Below, piece by piece: positions 23,301 through 31,732 of a stretch of 64,000 nt of DNA; positions within the stretch are counted from its first letter, which is position 1, and every line of letters begins with the position of its first letter. This stretch comes from Streptomyces echinoruber (GTDB taxonomy: Bacteria > Actinomycetota > Actinomycetes > Streptomycetales > Streptomycetaceae). The DNA lies in assembly GCF_014651135.1 (NCBI RefSeq), contig NZ_BMWH01000010.1, positions 1-64,000 on the forward strand, in the 5' to 3' direction. The position numbers and the translations under genes were made by a program. The notes beneath the pieces were generated by a model, which was not told the origin of the DNA, searched no databases, and saw nothing but the letters and a program-made list of their open reading frames with translations.

Positions 23301-25260
23301 TGTCGGCGGCCCAGGCGTCGAGCCCGGCGGCCAGCAGCCTCAGGCGGGCGTCCTCCTTGGGCAGGGACCCGACCTCGCGCAGGAACGCGCCGACCGCGCG
23401 GCCCAGTTCGAGGGGACGGCCCAGCTGGTCGCCCTTCCAGAAGGGCAGCCGTCCGGGCACGCCCGGGGCGGGGGAGACCAGGACGCGGTCGCGCGTGATG
23501 TCCTCGATGCGCCAGGAGCTGGTGCCGAGGGTGAAGACGTCGCCCACGCGGGACTCGTAGACCATCTCCTCGTCCAGCTCGCCGACCCGGCCGCCGCCCT
23601 TCTTCGGGTCGGCCCCGGCGAGGTGGACGCCGAACAGGCCCCGGTCGGGGATCGTGCCGCCGGAGGTGACGGCGAGCCGCTGGGCGCCGGGGCGGCCGGT
23701 GACGGTGCCGGCGACGCGGTCCCACACCACGCGCGGGCGCAGCTCGGCGAACGCGTCGGACGGGTAGCGGCCGGCGAGCATGTCGAGAACGGCCAGGAAC
23801 GCCGACTCCGGCAGTGAGGCGAAGGGCGCGGCACGGCGGACCACGGCGAGCAGGTCGTCGACCTGCCAGGTGTCCATCGCCGTCATCGCCACCAGTTGCT
23901 GGGCGAGCACGTCCAGCGGGTTGGAGGGGATCCTCAGCGACTCGATGGCGCCGGAACGCATCCGCTCGGTGACCACGGCCGCCTGCACCAGGTCGCCCCG
24001 GTACTTCGGGAAGACCACACCCTTGGACACGGCGCCGACCTGGTGTCCCGCGCGGCCGACGCGCTGCAGGCCGGAGGCCACCGACGGCGGGGACTCGACC
24101 TGCACGACCAGGTCCACCGCGCCCATGTCGATGCCCAGCTCCAGGCTGGAGGTGGCCACCACGGCGGGCAGCCGGCCGGCCTTCAGGTCCTCCTCGACCA
24201 GGGCGCGCTGCTCCTTGGAGACCGAGCCGTGGTGGGCGCGGGCGAGGACGGGCGGGGCTCCCCGGGCGGCACCGGAGCCGCCCATGAGCTGCGCGGGCGC
24301 ATGGTGCTCGGCCGGCGCTTCGCCGGTGGCCCGCTCGTGGGCGATCTCGTTGAGCCGGTTGCACAGCCGCTCGGCGAGGCGGCGGGAGTTGGCGAACACG
24401 ATCGTCGAGCGGTGCGCCTGCACCAGGTCGGCGATCCGCTCCTCCACGTGCGGCCAGATGGACGGACGCTCGGCGCCCTCGGTGCCGTCGGCGACGGGGG
24501 AGCCGCCCAGTTCGCCGAGGTCCTCGACCGGGACGACGACGGACAGGTCGAACTCCTTGGCCGCCTCGGGCTGGACGATTTCCACCTTGCGGCGCGGGGA
24601 GAGGAAGCGGGCGACCTCGTCGACCGGGCGGACGGTCGCCGACAGGCCGATGCGGCGAGCCGGCCTCGGCAGCAGCTCGTCCAGCCGCTCCAGGGACAGC
24701 GCGAGGTGCGCGCCGCGCTTGGTGCCCGCCACCGCGTGCACCTCGTCCAGGATCACCGTCTCCACGCCGGTCAGGGCGTCCCGCGCGGCTGACGTGAGCA
24801 TCAGGAAGAGCGACTCGGGCGTGGTGATGAGGATGTCCGGCGGGCGCGTGGACAACGCGCGCCGCTCGGCGGGCGGGGTGTCGCCGGAGCGGATGCCGAC
24901 CTTCACCTCCGGCTCGGGCAGACCCAGGCGGACGGCCTCGTGGCGGATGCCGGTCAGGGGGCTGCGCAGGTTGCGCTCGACGTCGACCGCGAGGGCCTTG
25001 AGCGGAGAGACGTACAGCACCCGGCAGCGTTTCTTCGGGTCGGCGGGCGGGGGCGCCGACGCCAGTTGGTCCAGGGCCGCGAGGAAGGCCGCCAGGGTCT
25101 TGCCCGAGCCGGTGGGGGCCACCACCAGCACGTCCGAGCCCTCCCGGATCGCCCGCCACGCGCCCGCCTGGGCGGCGGTGGGCGCGGAGAAGGCCCCCGT
25201 GAACCAGCCGCGGGTCGCGGGGGAGAAGCCGTCGAGGGCCTGGTGGGCGGAGCTGACCAT
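20338..25260 (-). CDS. lhr: Lhr-type ATP-dependent helicase
   Basis: About 1,640 residues. It is a superfamily-2 DNA helicase implicated in repair. Motif I is APTGSGKTLAAFL, motif II is DEVH, motif III is GLSATV, and motif VI is QRVGRAGHQ. A winged helix and the long Lhr C-terminal domain follow, with a Pro/Gly-rich disordered insert at about residues 1410-1560 before the conserved end (SLVVLVDGELTLYMERGGKTLLAWP). ATG 25260 gives the family-typical beginning; an in-frame GTG at 25275 is the alternative. The reading frame stays open upstream for 1.3 kb only because of GC bias and repeats, and that extension is not part of the gene. Next to nei it forms a repair pair. Confidence 0.92.
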   Translation of the reverse strand: MVSSAHQALDGFSPATRGWFTGAFSAPTAAQAGAWRAIREGSDVLVVAPTGSGKTLAAFLAALDQLASAPPPADPKKRCRVLYVSPLKALAVDVERNLRSPLTGIRHEAVRLGLPEPEVKVGIRSGDTPPAERRALSTRPPDILITTPESLFLMLTSAARDALTGVETVILDEVHAVAGTKRGAHLALSLERLDELLPRPARRIGLSATVRPVDEVARFLSPRRKVEIVQPEAAKEFDLSVVVPVEDLGELGGSPVADGTEGAERPSIWPHVEERIADLVQAHRSTIVFANSRRLAERLCNRLNEIAHERATGEAPAEHHAPAQLMGGSGAARGAPPVLARAHHGSVSKEQRALVEEDLKAGRLPAVVATSSLELGIDMGAVDLVVQVESPPSVASGLQRVGRAGHQVGAVSKGVVFPKYRGDLVQAAVVTERMRSGAIESLRIPSNPLDVLAQQLVAMTAMDTWQVDDLLAVVRRAAPFASLPESAFLAVLDMLAGRYPSDAFAELRPRVVWDRVAGTVTGRPGAQRLAVTSGGTIPDRGLFGVHLAGADPKKGGGRVGELDEEMVYESRVGDVFTLGTSSWRIEDITRDRVLVSPAPGVPGRLPFWKGDQLGRPLELGRAVGAFLREVGSLPKEDARLRLLAAGLDAWAADNVLSYLDEQRAACGHVPDDRTVVVERFRDELGDWRVVVHSPFGAQVHAPWALALGARLSERYGMDAQVMHADDGIVLRLPDADLMGLDLLDQDPMRGGTEYDAEQAPVGAQDVVFDKGEIEQVVTDQVGGSALFASRFRECAARALLLPRRNPGRRTPLWQQRQRAAQLLQVASEFGSFPIVLEAVRECLQDVFDVPGLVELMGDIESRRVRLVEVTTPEPSPFARSLLFGYVAQFLYEGDSPLAERRAAALSLDSRLLAELLGQAELRELLDAEVLAELERELQWLTEDRRVKDTEGVADLLRLLGPLTDAELAERGAEPGWAGELAAARRAIRVRIAGVEHWAAVEDAGRLRDALGTALPVGVPEAFTEPVKDPLGDLLARYARTHGPFTSAQAATRFGLGVAVTEGALQRLAAVGRVVQGEFHPAGIGQEWCDATVLRRLRRRSLAALRHEMEPVPPAALAQFLPQWQHIGRGHALRGVDGLVRAIEQLQGAPVPASALEKLVLPSRVASYTPSMLDELTAAGEVVWAGAGALPGKDGWVALYLADAAPLLLPPPHPLELTALHQSVLEALSGGYGLFFRQVADRVRATTHPDVTDPQLADALWDLAWSGRLTNDTLAPLRSLLGSGRTAGSTAHRARRTVPRGRYGGLTAAARPASRSGPPTVAGRWSLLPQREPDTTVRAHALARTLLDRHGVVTRGAVAAEGVEGGFSAMYRVLSAFEESGQARRGYVVEGLGAAQFAMDGAVDRLRAVANARERGEPLPAPHAPGGFGDDGPWPADAPGSPDGLPAPAGFDEDFGPGPQGARPASPASRDAYVSPRDHPSPNPYGAHGPYTPYTSRTPYGDGPAGRRAAAGAGAVVLAAADPANAYGAALPWPEPPTGAGHKPGRKAGSLVVLVDGELTLYMERGGKTLLAWPSDPAAGVADDPRLRAAADALAAAAREGALGTVTVERVNGVSALTSPFGALLEAAGFVPTPRGLRIRA

Positions 25261-25656
25261 GCGTCCATCGTGCACCCACCCACTGACAATGGGCCTGACC
25301 TGGGCATTCGTCCGCGACAGGCGGGTTCGGTGGTGACGGAGGGTGACCAGGTGGTGGCCGAGAGGCGGTCGGGAGGCGGTCGGCGGGACCGTTTGGGGCC
25401 GGTCGGAGTGGTGGACTGAGGGGTTGATGGGACGGGCCCGTCGAGTCGGGGCCGCCAGAGGTGGAGTGCGAGCGGCCGGTGGGACGGGTCCGCCGGGGAG
25501 GGGCCGCCAGTGGGGGACTCCCCGGACCAGGGACGGCCGGTCCGTCCGGTCCGCGGATAGGGGCCCGGTCCGCGGATAGGGGCCCGGTCCGCGGACGGGG
25601 GTCCGGTCCGCGGACGGGGCGGACCGGCTGCCCCAGCTCTGGCGCACAATGGCCGC
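25261..25656. other. lhr-araC divergent spacer
   Basis: This gene-free 396-bp region between divergent genes must hold both promoters. The left half has scattered GGCGGTC-type repeats, and the right end holds a four-copy 19-bp tandem array. CACAAT (25645-25650) lies six bases before the araC ATG and may be a weak -10. Nothing else is recognisable. Confidence 0.45.
25547..25622. repeat. four-copy 19-bp tandem repeat upstream of araC
   Basis: Units begin at 25547, 25566, 25585 and 25604, each CGGTCCGCGGA followed by a G-run. The first two units are identical; the last two differ at three or four positions. Every unit contains the palindrome CCGCGG. The array ends 34 bases before the araC start. 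Confidence 0.9.
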
Positions 25657-26607
25657 ATGGCGGGTTCGACCACGGAGCAGGCACGGCACTGGTGGTACCC
25701 GGACCTGCCGGGGGTGGACCTGCTGCGCGCCCGCTACGTCCGCAAGACGTTCGTCCGGCACACCCACGAGAACTTCGTGATCGCCGCCATCGCCGACGGC
25801 GTCGAGGTCTTCCACCACCGCGGGGCCGACCAGTACGCCGGGCCGGGAGCGCTCGCGCTGATCAACCCCGACACCCCGCACACGGGCCGGGCCGGGGTGC
25901 CCGAGGGCTGGCGGTACGGCGCCGTCTACCCCACGCCCGAGGTGGTCGCCGGGATCGCCGCCGAGACCACCACGCTGCGCGGGACGCCGGGCTTCGTCAG
26001 CCCCGTGCTCGACGACCCGTACGCCGTCGGCCTGGTCCATCAGGTGCTGCGCGCCACCGACGAGGGCAACGCGCTGGCCGCCGACACGCTGCTGCGGGTC
26101 GTCGTGACCCGGCTGCTGCGGCTCAACGGCGGCCCGCTGCCGCGCCGCGAGGTGCGCACGGCGGGCGCGCGGACCGCGGCACGCGCGCGTGCGGTGCTGC
26201 TGGAGCGGATGGCCGCTCCGCCGAGCCTGGAGGAACTGGCCGCGGGCGTCGGCACCAGCCCTTTCGCGCTGCTGCGGGCTTTCCGGGACGCCTACGGCAT
26301 GCCGCCGCACACCTGGCTGACCGACGCCCGCGTCCGCCGGGCACGCCGGCTGCTGGATACGGGGACGCCGCCCGCCGAGGTCGCGGTCGCCGTCGGTTTC
26401 ACCGACCAGCCGCACCTCAACCGCCACTTCACACGCATCGTGGGCGTACCGCCCGGCGTCTACCAGCGCGAGCGCCTCGACCGGCCCGCGCGTCTCGACC
26501 AACCCATGCGTCTCGACCAACCCACGCGTCTCGACCAGTCCGCGTCTCTCGATCAGTTCACACGTCTCGATCAGCCCGCGCGCAAGAACGTACAAGACCC
26601 GACCTGA
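25657..26607 (+). CDS. AraC-family transcription regulator
   Basis: 316 residues. An N-terminal AraC_binding cupin (about 20-150, FVRHTHENFVIAAIADGVE and GALALINPDTPHTG) is followed by two HTH motifs (about 190-270, SLEELAAGVGTSPFALLRAF and VAVAVGFTDQPHLNRHFTRIVGVPPGVY). The family normally stops there. This protein continues for about 40 residues as six tandem RLDQPx hexapeptides. The azlCD genes start 23 bases downstream, so by synteny it probably controls amino-acid export. The inducer is not evident. Confidence 0.9.
   Translation: MAGSTTEQARHWWYPDLPGVDLLRARYVRKTFVRHTHENFVIAAIADGVEVFHHRGADQYAGPGALALINPDTPHTGRAGVPEGWRYGAVYPTPEVVAGIAAETTTLRGTPGFVSPVLDDPYAVGLVHQVLRATDEGNALAADTLLRVVVTRLLRLNGGPLPRREVRTAGARTAARARAVLLERMAAPPSLEELAAGVGTSPFALLRAFRDAYGMPPHTWLTDARVRRARRLLDTGTPPAEVAVAVGFTDQPHLNRHFTRIVGVPPGVYQRERLDRPARLDQPMRLDQPTRLDQSASLDQFTRLDQPARKNVQDPT
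26473..26580 (+). repeat. six-copy 18-bp tandem repeat at the 3' end of araC
   Basis: Six in-frame 18-base units (26473, 26491, 26509, 26527, 26545, 26563) encode RLDxPx hexapeptides. The consensus is CGTCTCGACCAACCCACG, with drift in the first and fifth units. The period is exactly six codons, so copy-number changes keep the frame. Confidence 0.92.
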
Positions 26608-26630
26608 GGCCGGCTCCTAACGTCTTGGTC

Positions 26631-27377
26631 GTGCCAGAACAGACAGCTTCCCCGGACATCCGCACCGAAGACGTGGAACGGCCCGACGCGGCCGTGGTCC
26701 GCGACGCCCTCGGCGTCGGGATCGCCGTAGGACTCTCCGGATTCGCCTTCGGGGTGACCTCGGCCGGCAGCGGACTCTCGCTCGCGCAGACCTGCGCGCT
26801 GAGCCTGCTCGTGTTCACCGGTGCCTCGCAGTTCGCGCTCGTCGGCGCGCTCGCGGCGGGCGGCACCCCGCTCACGGCAGCCGCCGGGGCGTTCTTCCTC
26901 GGCGTGCGCAACGCCTTCTACGGGCTGCGCCTGTCGCAGTTGCTCGCCCTCCCGCGTGCGCTGCGCCCCCTGGCCGCGCAGTGGGTCATCGACGAGACCT
27001 CGGCGGTGACACTCGCGCAGCCCACCCGGCGCGCCGCCCGGATCGGCTTCACCGTCACCGGACTGAGCCTGTACGTGCTGTGGAACCTCACCACGCTGCT
27101 CGGCGCGCTGGGCGCCCAAGCACTCGGCGACACCGACGCCTGGGGGCTCGACGCGGCCGGACCCGCCGTCTTCCTGGCGCTGCTCGCGCCCATGCTGAAG
27201 ACCACCACCGAGCGTGCCACCGCCGCGCTCGCCGTCCTCCTCGGGCTCGGGCTGCTGCCCGTGCTGCCCGCCGGGGTGCCGGTGCTGGCGGCCGCGCTCG
27301 CGGCGCCGGCGGTGCTGTGGGCCGAAGGCCGCCGCAGGAACGGTGGCGGCGACCACGCGCGCGAGGAGGGCCGGTGA
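26631..27377 (+). CDS. azlC: AzlC-family branched-chain amino acid export permease
   Basis: 248 residues with about seven membrane helices. It is the large subunit of the AzlC-AzlD exporter (LIV-E type). Recognisable family stretches are SGFAFGVTSAGSGLSLAQ, FTGASQFALVGALAAGG and FFLGVRNAFYGLRLS. The GTG 26631 stands seven bases after the hexamer TAACGT, so the transcript may be leaderless, which also suggests its own promoter inside the short gap after araC. azlD overlaps its stop by three bases. Confidence 0.9.
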   Translation: MPEQTASPDIRTEDVERPDAAVVRDALGVGIAVGLSGFAFGVTSAGSGLSLAQTCALSLLVFTGASQFALVGALAAGGTPLTAAAGAFFLGVRNAFYGLRLSQLLALPRALRPLAAQWVIDETSAVTLAQPTRRAARIGFTVTGLSLYVLWNLTTLLGALGAQALGDTDAWGLDAAGPAVFLALLAPMLKTTTERATAALAVLLGLGLLPVLPAGVPVLAAALAAPAVLWAEGRRRNGGGDHAREEGR

Positions 27378-27682
27378 ACACCTGGATCGCCATCGCGGTG
27401 ACCGCACTGGGCTGCTACGCCGTCAAGCTCGCCGGGCTGCTCGTCCCCGCGGGCCTGCTGGAACGGCCGCTCGTCCGCCGGCTGGCCGCCCTGCTGCCGG
27501 TCTCCCTCCTCGCGGCGCTCACGGCCCAGCAGACCTTCTCGCACGGGCACGTCCTCGTCCTGGACGCCAGAGCCGCCGGGCTCGCGGCGGCGGCCCTGGC
27601 GCTGGTGCTGCGCGCTCCGTTCCTGCTCGTCGTCGCGGCGGCCGTGGTCGTGACGGCCGGGGCGCGGGCCATGGGCGCATGA
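27374..27682 (+). CDS. azlD: AzlD-family branched-chain amino acid transport subunit
   Basis: 102 residues with about four hydrophobic helices (NTWIAIAVTALGCYAVKL, LAALLPVSLLAALTAQQ, ALVLRAPFLLVVAAAVVV). This is the small partner of AzlC. The GTG start overlaps the azlC stop (GTGA), and GAGGAGG lies just upstream, so translation is coupled. Confidence 0.9.
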   Translation: MNTWIAIAVTALGCYAVKLAGLLVPAGLLERPLVRRLAALLPVSLLAALTAQQTFSHGHVLVLDARAAGLAAAALALVLRAPFLLVVAAAVVVTAGARAMGA

Positions 27683-27693
27683 CCCGCGCGGGA

Positions 27694-27782
27694 GGCGGTT
27701 CACGTGTGCGCGAGGCGGCTTGCGTGAGATCGGCGAGTACCGCGAGCGGAACCAGGCGGCTCACGCGTGCGCGAGGCGGCTG
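27694..27782. repeat. 28-bp direct repeat pair between azlD and the convergent gene
   Basis: Copies at 27694-27721 and 27755-27782 differ at only three positions and share the core TGCGCGAGGCGGCT. They lie in the short convergent spacer, the second just before the stop of the opposite gene. No clear terminator hairpin is seen. Confidence 0.7.
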
Positions 27783-27797
27783 CTCACGCGCGGGGGC

Positions 27798-28850
27798 TCA
27801 GCCGATCCGGCGGCCGTACGCCCGGAGAGTGCGCAGTGCCTCGATCGTCACCGCGGGGCGCGCCTCCAGGGCGGGGCCCGGCGCCCACTGGCGCCAGGTC
27901 ACCGGCCAGCCGCCGTCCGGGCGCTGCTCGGCCGCCAGGAAGTCCAGGGAGCGCGCCATCTCCTCGTCCGTGAACCACGCGCGCGCGAGGGAGTCGGGGG
28001 TGCGGGCGTAGTCGTGCGGGAAGTGGTGCTCGCCGGGTGCGTAGCCCGGTGCGACGGGCCAGGTGTCCCGGCGCTCCGGGTCCAGGACGGCCAGCCGTTG
28101 CTCGCGCACCAGGCGGCCGAGCCGGTCGGCGGCCGCCTCTGCGCGCGGGCGGTCGGGCACGCCGTCCAGGAAGGTCACGGCGGCCTCGACCTCGTACGGG
28201 TGCGAGGTCTCCAGGGACTCCACCGCCTGCCAGCAGAACTCGGTGGCGCGGAACAGCCAGGCGTGCCACACGTTGTTGCGGTGCAGCAGGCCCACCACCG
28301 GTCCGGTGGCCAGGAGGGAGGCGGGCGGGTCGTCCACGACCGGCACGAAGGGCGCCGCCGGGTAGCCGCGCTGGCCGGGCAGGACCGCCGGCAGGGCGCC
28401 CTCGCGCGTGGAGACGGAGGTCAGGTAGCCGCACACGCGCTCCACCCGCTGCCCGCCGCAGCGCCCGATGAGGTCCAGGACGTGCAGGGCGCGCCCGGTG
28501 TGCAGCGGCTGGCTCACCGGGCCGCGCAGATCGGGTTCCAGGGCGTGGCCGAAGCCGCCGTCGTCGGTGCGGTAGGCCTCCAGTGCGGTCTCCACCGGGT
28601 CCGGGCGGCCGTGCAGGAACAGGTACGCGAACAGGCGCTGCTCCAGTACGCGCGCGGTGAGCCACACGAACTGCTCGGCGTGCAGGAGCGGGGAACGTTC
28701 CGAGGGCTCCTTGGACTCTTTGGACCCCTTGGACTTTTTGGGCTCCTTGGATTCGGCGGGCTCCTTGGACTCGGCGGGCTCCTTGGACTCCGAGGGCTCC
28801 GAGTGCGGCGGGGGTGTCGGGGGAAGGGCGGAAGCTCCTGTTTCGGCCAT
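27798..28850 (-). CDS. prenyltransferase / squalene-oxidase-repeat (alpha-alpha toroid) protein
   Basis: About 350 residues. The body shows repeats of the terpene-cyclase/prenyltransferase toroid fold: TDDGGFGHALEPDLRGP, HTGRALHVLDLIGR and EQRPDGGWPVTWRQW. No DxDD or DDxxD catalytic motif is evident, so it is more likely a binding or scaffold toroid than a cyclase. The first 45 residues are a low-complexity tail of six-residue repeats (SKEPAE type). ATG 28850 is the first plausible start. It is convergent with azlD and divergent from the DUF3046 gene. Function unknown. Confidence 0.8.
   Translation of the reverse strand: MAETGASALPPTPPPHSEPSESKEPAESKEPAESKEPKKSKGSKESKEPSERSPLLHAEQFVWLTARVLEQRLFAYLFLHGRPDPVETALEAYRTDDGGFGHALEPDLRGPVSQPLHTGRALHVLDLIGRCGGQRVERVCGYLTSVSTREGALPAVLPGQRGYPAAPFVPVVDDPPASLLATGPVVGLLHRNNVWHAWLFRATEFCWQAVESLETSHPYEVEAAVTFLDGVPDRPRAEAAADRLGRLVREQRLAVLDPERRDTWPVAPGYAPGEHHFPHDYARTPDSLARAWFTDEEMARSLDFLAAEQRPDGGWPVTWRQWAPGPALEARPAVTIEALRTLRAYGRRIG
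28705..28794 (-). repeat. five-copy 18-bp tandem repeat in the 5' end of the toroid-protein gene
   Basis: Five 18-base units (28705, 28723, 28741, 28759, 28777) with consensus GGCTCCTTGGACTCGGCG on the plus strand, plus a partial sixth. They encode KEPAES-type hexapeptides on the minus strand. The array is visibly richer in T than its surroundings. Confidence 0.9.
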
Positions 28851-28928
28851 GGGGCGACCGTAGGGTGGAAAGCGGTCTCGAGCGGTGGCCCGGCCATCGG
28901 TCACCCCCGCGGGCGGGATACTGGGGGC

Positions 28929-29123
28929 ATGCGGTTGACGGTCTTCTGGCAGCGGATGGCGGAGCACTTCGGTCCGGCCTACGCCGACACCTTCGCGCGC
29001 GACCACGTCATGTCCGAGCTGGGAGGGCGCACCGTGCATGAGGCGCTGGCGGCCGGCTGGGACGCCAAGGACGTGTGGCGGGTGGTCTGCACCGTGATGG
29101 ACGTGCCGCCCGAGAAGCACTGA
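28929..29123 (+). CDS. DUF3046 domain protein
   Basis: 64 residues, full length for the family (MRLTVFWQRMAEHFG ... WRVVCTVMDVPPEKH). This short actinobacterial family is characteristically found near recA, as here. Function is unknown. GATACT lies six bases before the ATG, which fits a leaderless transcript; no ribosome site is seen. The intergenic gap to the divergent toroid gene is 78 bases. Confidence 0.88.
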   Translation: MRLTVFWQRMAEHFGPAYADTFARDHVMSELGGRTVHEALAAGWDAKDVWRVVCTVMDVPPEKH

Positions 29124-29246
29124 ACCGGCTCCGCGGACGACGCCGCGGATTCGTTCGGCAGCGGGACGGGCGCCCGCGGACCACAAGGATCCACGAAGAT
29201 CGCCCGGCGGGCTCCGAATGTCGGTGACGTGGGCGAGACTTGCACC

Positions 29247-30713
29247 GTGACACCCACTGACGAAACCGGGCAGCCGGCCCAGCACGCGACCCCGTTCGGT
29301 ACGACGCCGCCCACCCGGCCCCCGGCCGGCCGCGGCGCCGGACCGGGCGCGCGCATGCCGCGCTGGCTGCCCCGCGCCATGGTGCTCGCGCTCGCGCTCA
29401 TCGCCGTGTTCCAGCTGGGCAGTTGGGTCTTCCACCGGCTCACCGGCCTGCTGATCAACATCCTGATCGCGTTCTTCCTGGCGCTGGCCATCGAGCCGGC
29501 GGTGAGCTGGATGGCCGCCCACCGCATCCGCCGGGGCGCCGCCACCTTCCTGGTCTTCCTCGGGCTGACCATCCTGGCGGCCGGATTCGTCACCCTGCTC
29601 GGCTCCATGCTCGCCGGGCAGATCATCAAGATGGTCGAGGGCTTCCCGGACTACCTCGACTCGGTCATCCACTGGATCAACACGACCTTCCACACCGACC
29701 TGCGGCGCGTCGACATCCAGGAGGGTCTGCTCCACTCCGACTGGCTGCGCAGGTACGCGCAGACCAGCGCCGCCGGTGTGCTGGACGTGTCCGCCACAGT
29801 GCTCGGCGGCCTGTTCCAGCTGCTCACCATAGGCCTGTTCTCGTTCTACTTCGCCGCCGACGGGCCCCGGCTGCGCCGCACCATCTGCTCCGTCCTGCCG
29901 CCCGCCCGGCAGGCCGAGGTGCTGCGCGCCTGGGAGATCGCCGTGGACAAGACCGGCGGCTACCTGTACTCGCGCGGCCTGATGGCGCTCATCTCCGGCA
30001 TCGCGCACTATGTGCTCCTGCAGGCCCTCGGCGTGCCGTACGCGCCCGTGCTCGGCGTCTGGGTGGGCCTGGTGTCGCAGTTCATCCCCACCATCGGCAC
30101 GTATCTCGCCGGTGCGCTGCCGATGCTGATCGCCTTCACGGTCAATCCCTGGTACGCGGTGTGGGTGCTGGTCTTCGTCGTGCTCTACCAGCAGTTCGAG
30201 AACTACGTGCTGCAGCCCAAGCTGACCTCGAAGACCGTCGACATCCATCCCGCGGTCGCCTTCGGATCGGTCGTCGCCGGCACCGCCCTCCTCGGCGCCG
30301 TCGGCGCGCTCATCGCCATCCCGGCGGTCGCCACGCTGCAGGCGTTCCTCGGGGCGTACGTCAAGCGCTACGCCGTCACCGACGACCCCCGGGTGCACGG
30401 TCACCGCAGGCGCGGTGCGGCGGCGCCCGGCCTGTTCCGGCGCGCCCGGCACCTGTGGGCGCGGCGTCCGGGGACGGAGCCGGCGCGGCCTGCCGGGGAG
30501 GCGGGGGCGACCGGGGCGACCGGAGAAGCGGGGAGGGCCGGTGCACCGGAGGGGACGGGAGAGCCGGGAGGCGCGTCGGGGACGGCGGGAGGGCCGTCGG
30601 GGAACGAACCGGGACCGGGCGCATCGGGGACGGCGGGGGAGCCGGAAGCGGACGCGCCGGGAGAGCCGGGGCCGGAAGAGCCCGGCACGTCGGGCCCTGC
30701 GGACGGTTCCTGA
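29247..30713 (+). CDS. AI-2E family transporter (PerM/TqsA-like)
   Basis: About 488 residues. Roughly eight membrane segments lie between residues 45 and 380, with family features VGLVSQFIPTIGTYLAGALP and QQFENYVLQPKL. The family exports small solutes or acts in envelope stress; the substrate cannot be read from the sequence. The last 110 residues are a Gly/Ala/Pro/Glu-rich disordered tail built from short repeats (GEPG, GASGTAG). GTG 29247 is chosen because GAGACT lies six bases upstream, as in miaA below; GTG 29229 would add six residues. Confidence 0.85.
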   Translation: MTPTDETGQPAQHATPFGTTPPTRPPAGRGAGPGARMPRWLPRAMVLALALIAVFQLGSWVFHRLTGLLINILIAFFLALAIEPAVSWMAAHRIRRGAATFLVFLGLTILAAGFVTLLGSMLAGQIIKMVEGFPDYLDSVIHWINTTFHTDLRRVDIQEGLLHSDWLRRYAQTSAAGVLDVSATVLGGLFQLLTIGLFSFYFAADGPRLRRTICSVLPPARQAEVLRAWEIAVDKTGGYLYSRGLMALISGIAHYVLLQALGVPYAPVLGVWVGLVSQFIPTIGTYLAGALPMLIAFTVNPWYAVWVLVFVVLYQQFENYVLQPKLTSKTVDIHPAVAFGSVVAGTALLGAVGALIAIPAVATLQAFLGAYVKRYAVTDDPRVHGHRRRGAAAPGLFRRARHLWARRPGTEPARPAGEAGATGATGEAGRAGAPEGTGEPGGASGTAGGPSGNEPGPGASGTAGEPEADAPGEPGPEEPGTSGPADGS

Positions 30714-30825
30714 GGGAGCCGGCCGGACCGGAGGACCTGGCCGGGAGACAGGGCGTTCGGGATCGGGAGGCAGGGGGGCTCGGCGCCGGGAGACAGAGCG
30801 CGCTCAGTATCGGGAGGCCGGACGT

Positions 30826-31629
30826 TCAGTACGTCAGCACCGCCCACACCCCGGCCCCGGCGACCGCGGCCGCGTAGCAGCCCACCCCCGCCGCCACGAT
30901 CCGCCGCCGCACCGCCTCGCTCCACGAGGTGCGCGACAGCAGCCGGGCCAGCGCCGGCAGCACCAGCACGGCGTGCAGGCTCACGCCGTGCAGCGGCTTC
31001 AGCGGCGCCGTCGAGTGGTAGGCGGCCTCCTGGTGACCGGTCCGGGTCAGCACGACACCGCGCGCGATCATCGCGGCGCCCGACGCCAGGGCGACGAGCA
31101 GCACGGCGAAACCGGAGCGCACCGCGAGCGGCATGCCGGCCGGGCCGGTGGGCGGGTGCCGGAAGGACGCCACCGCGAAGACGGTGAGCAGCACCACCAG
31201 AATCCCGCCGCCCACCGCCAGCGTCATCGACACCGCGGTGTCGAAGGGCGTCTCCGTGTTCAGGTGCGACGGCACCCGGCGCCATGCCTGCAGGGTGATG
31301 CCGCCCACCTCCACGACGCAGTCCGCGGCGAGGACGGTCAGCAGCGCCGCCCGCGGCCGCGCCCCGATCCGCACGTACGACGTCACCCAGGTGACCGCGA
31401 TCAGCGTCACCCCGAAGGACAGCCCGAACGTCACCGGCTTGCGCCAGGAGACGGGGCCGTCCCACGGGCCGCCGTCGACGGCGAACACCACCAGGTGGGC
31501 GAGACCGGAGAGGACCAGCAGGACGCCGGTGGCGTGGCAGAGGCGCTCGGCGGGGCGCGGGCCGCGGGCCGGGGCGGGGCCGGCCGACGGACGCGCCGGC
31601 GGGTGCGTCGACGGTGTGGTGATTCCCAT
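30826..31629 (-). CDS. multi-pass membrane protein, function unknown
   Basis: About 267 residues with roughly seven hydrophobic helices ([55 protein letters not shown] and others). The start is the ATG at 31629 ([14 protein letters not shown]); the frame extends further upstream but only in unrelated sequence overlapping the recA promoter. It is convergent with the AI-2E gene and divergent from recA. I do not recognise a characterised family. Confidence 0.75.
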   Translation of the reverse strand: MGITTPSTHPPARPSAGPAPARGPRPAERLCHATGVLLVLSGLAHLVVFAVDGGPWDGPVSWRKPVTFGLSFGVTLIAVTWVTSYVRIGARPRAALLTVLAADCVVEVGGITLQAWRRVPSHLNTETPFDTAVSMTLAVGGGILVVLLTVFAVASFRHPPTGPAGMPLAVRSGFAVLLVALASGAAMIARGVVLTRTGHQEAAYHSTAPLKPLHGVSLHAVLVLPALARLLSRTSWSEAVRRRIVAAGVGCYAAAVAGAGVWAVLTY

Positions 31630-31732
31630 GCGGCCAGCCTGGCGCCGGGGACGCGGGCCGTCGTCGTCCGGGCGGGGACACCGCGCGTACGCCCCGGGGA
31701 GCAGACCGGGCCTCGGGAGCCGTGTGGTGCGC

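Noticed and set aside
25261..26595. Upstream continuation of the lhr reading frame by more than 400 codons
   Set aside because: The extension runs through tandem repeats and antisense to araC, shows no helicase-like sequence, and the normal Lhr N-terminus starts at 25260.
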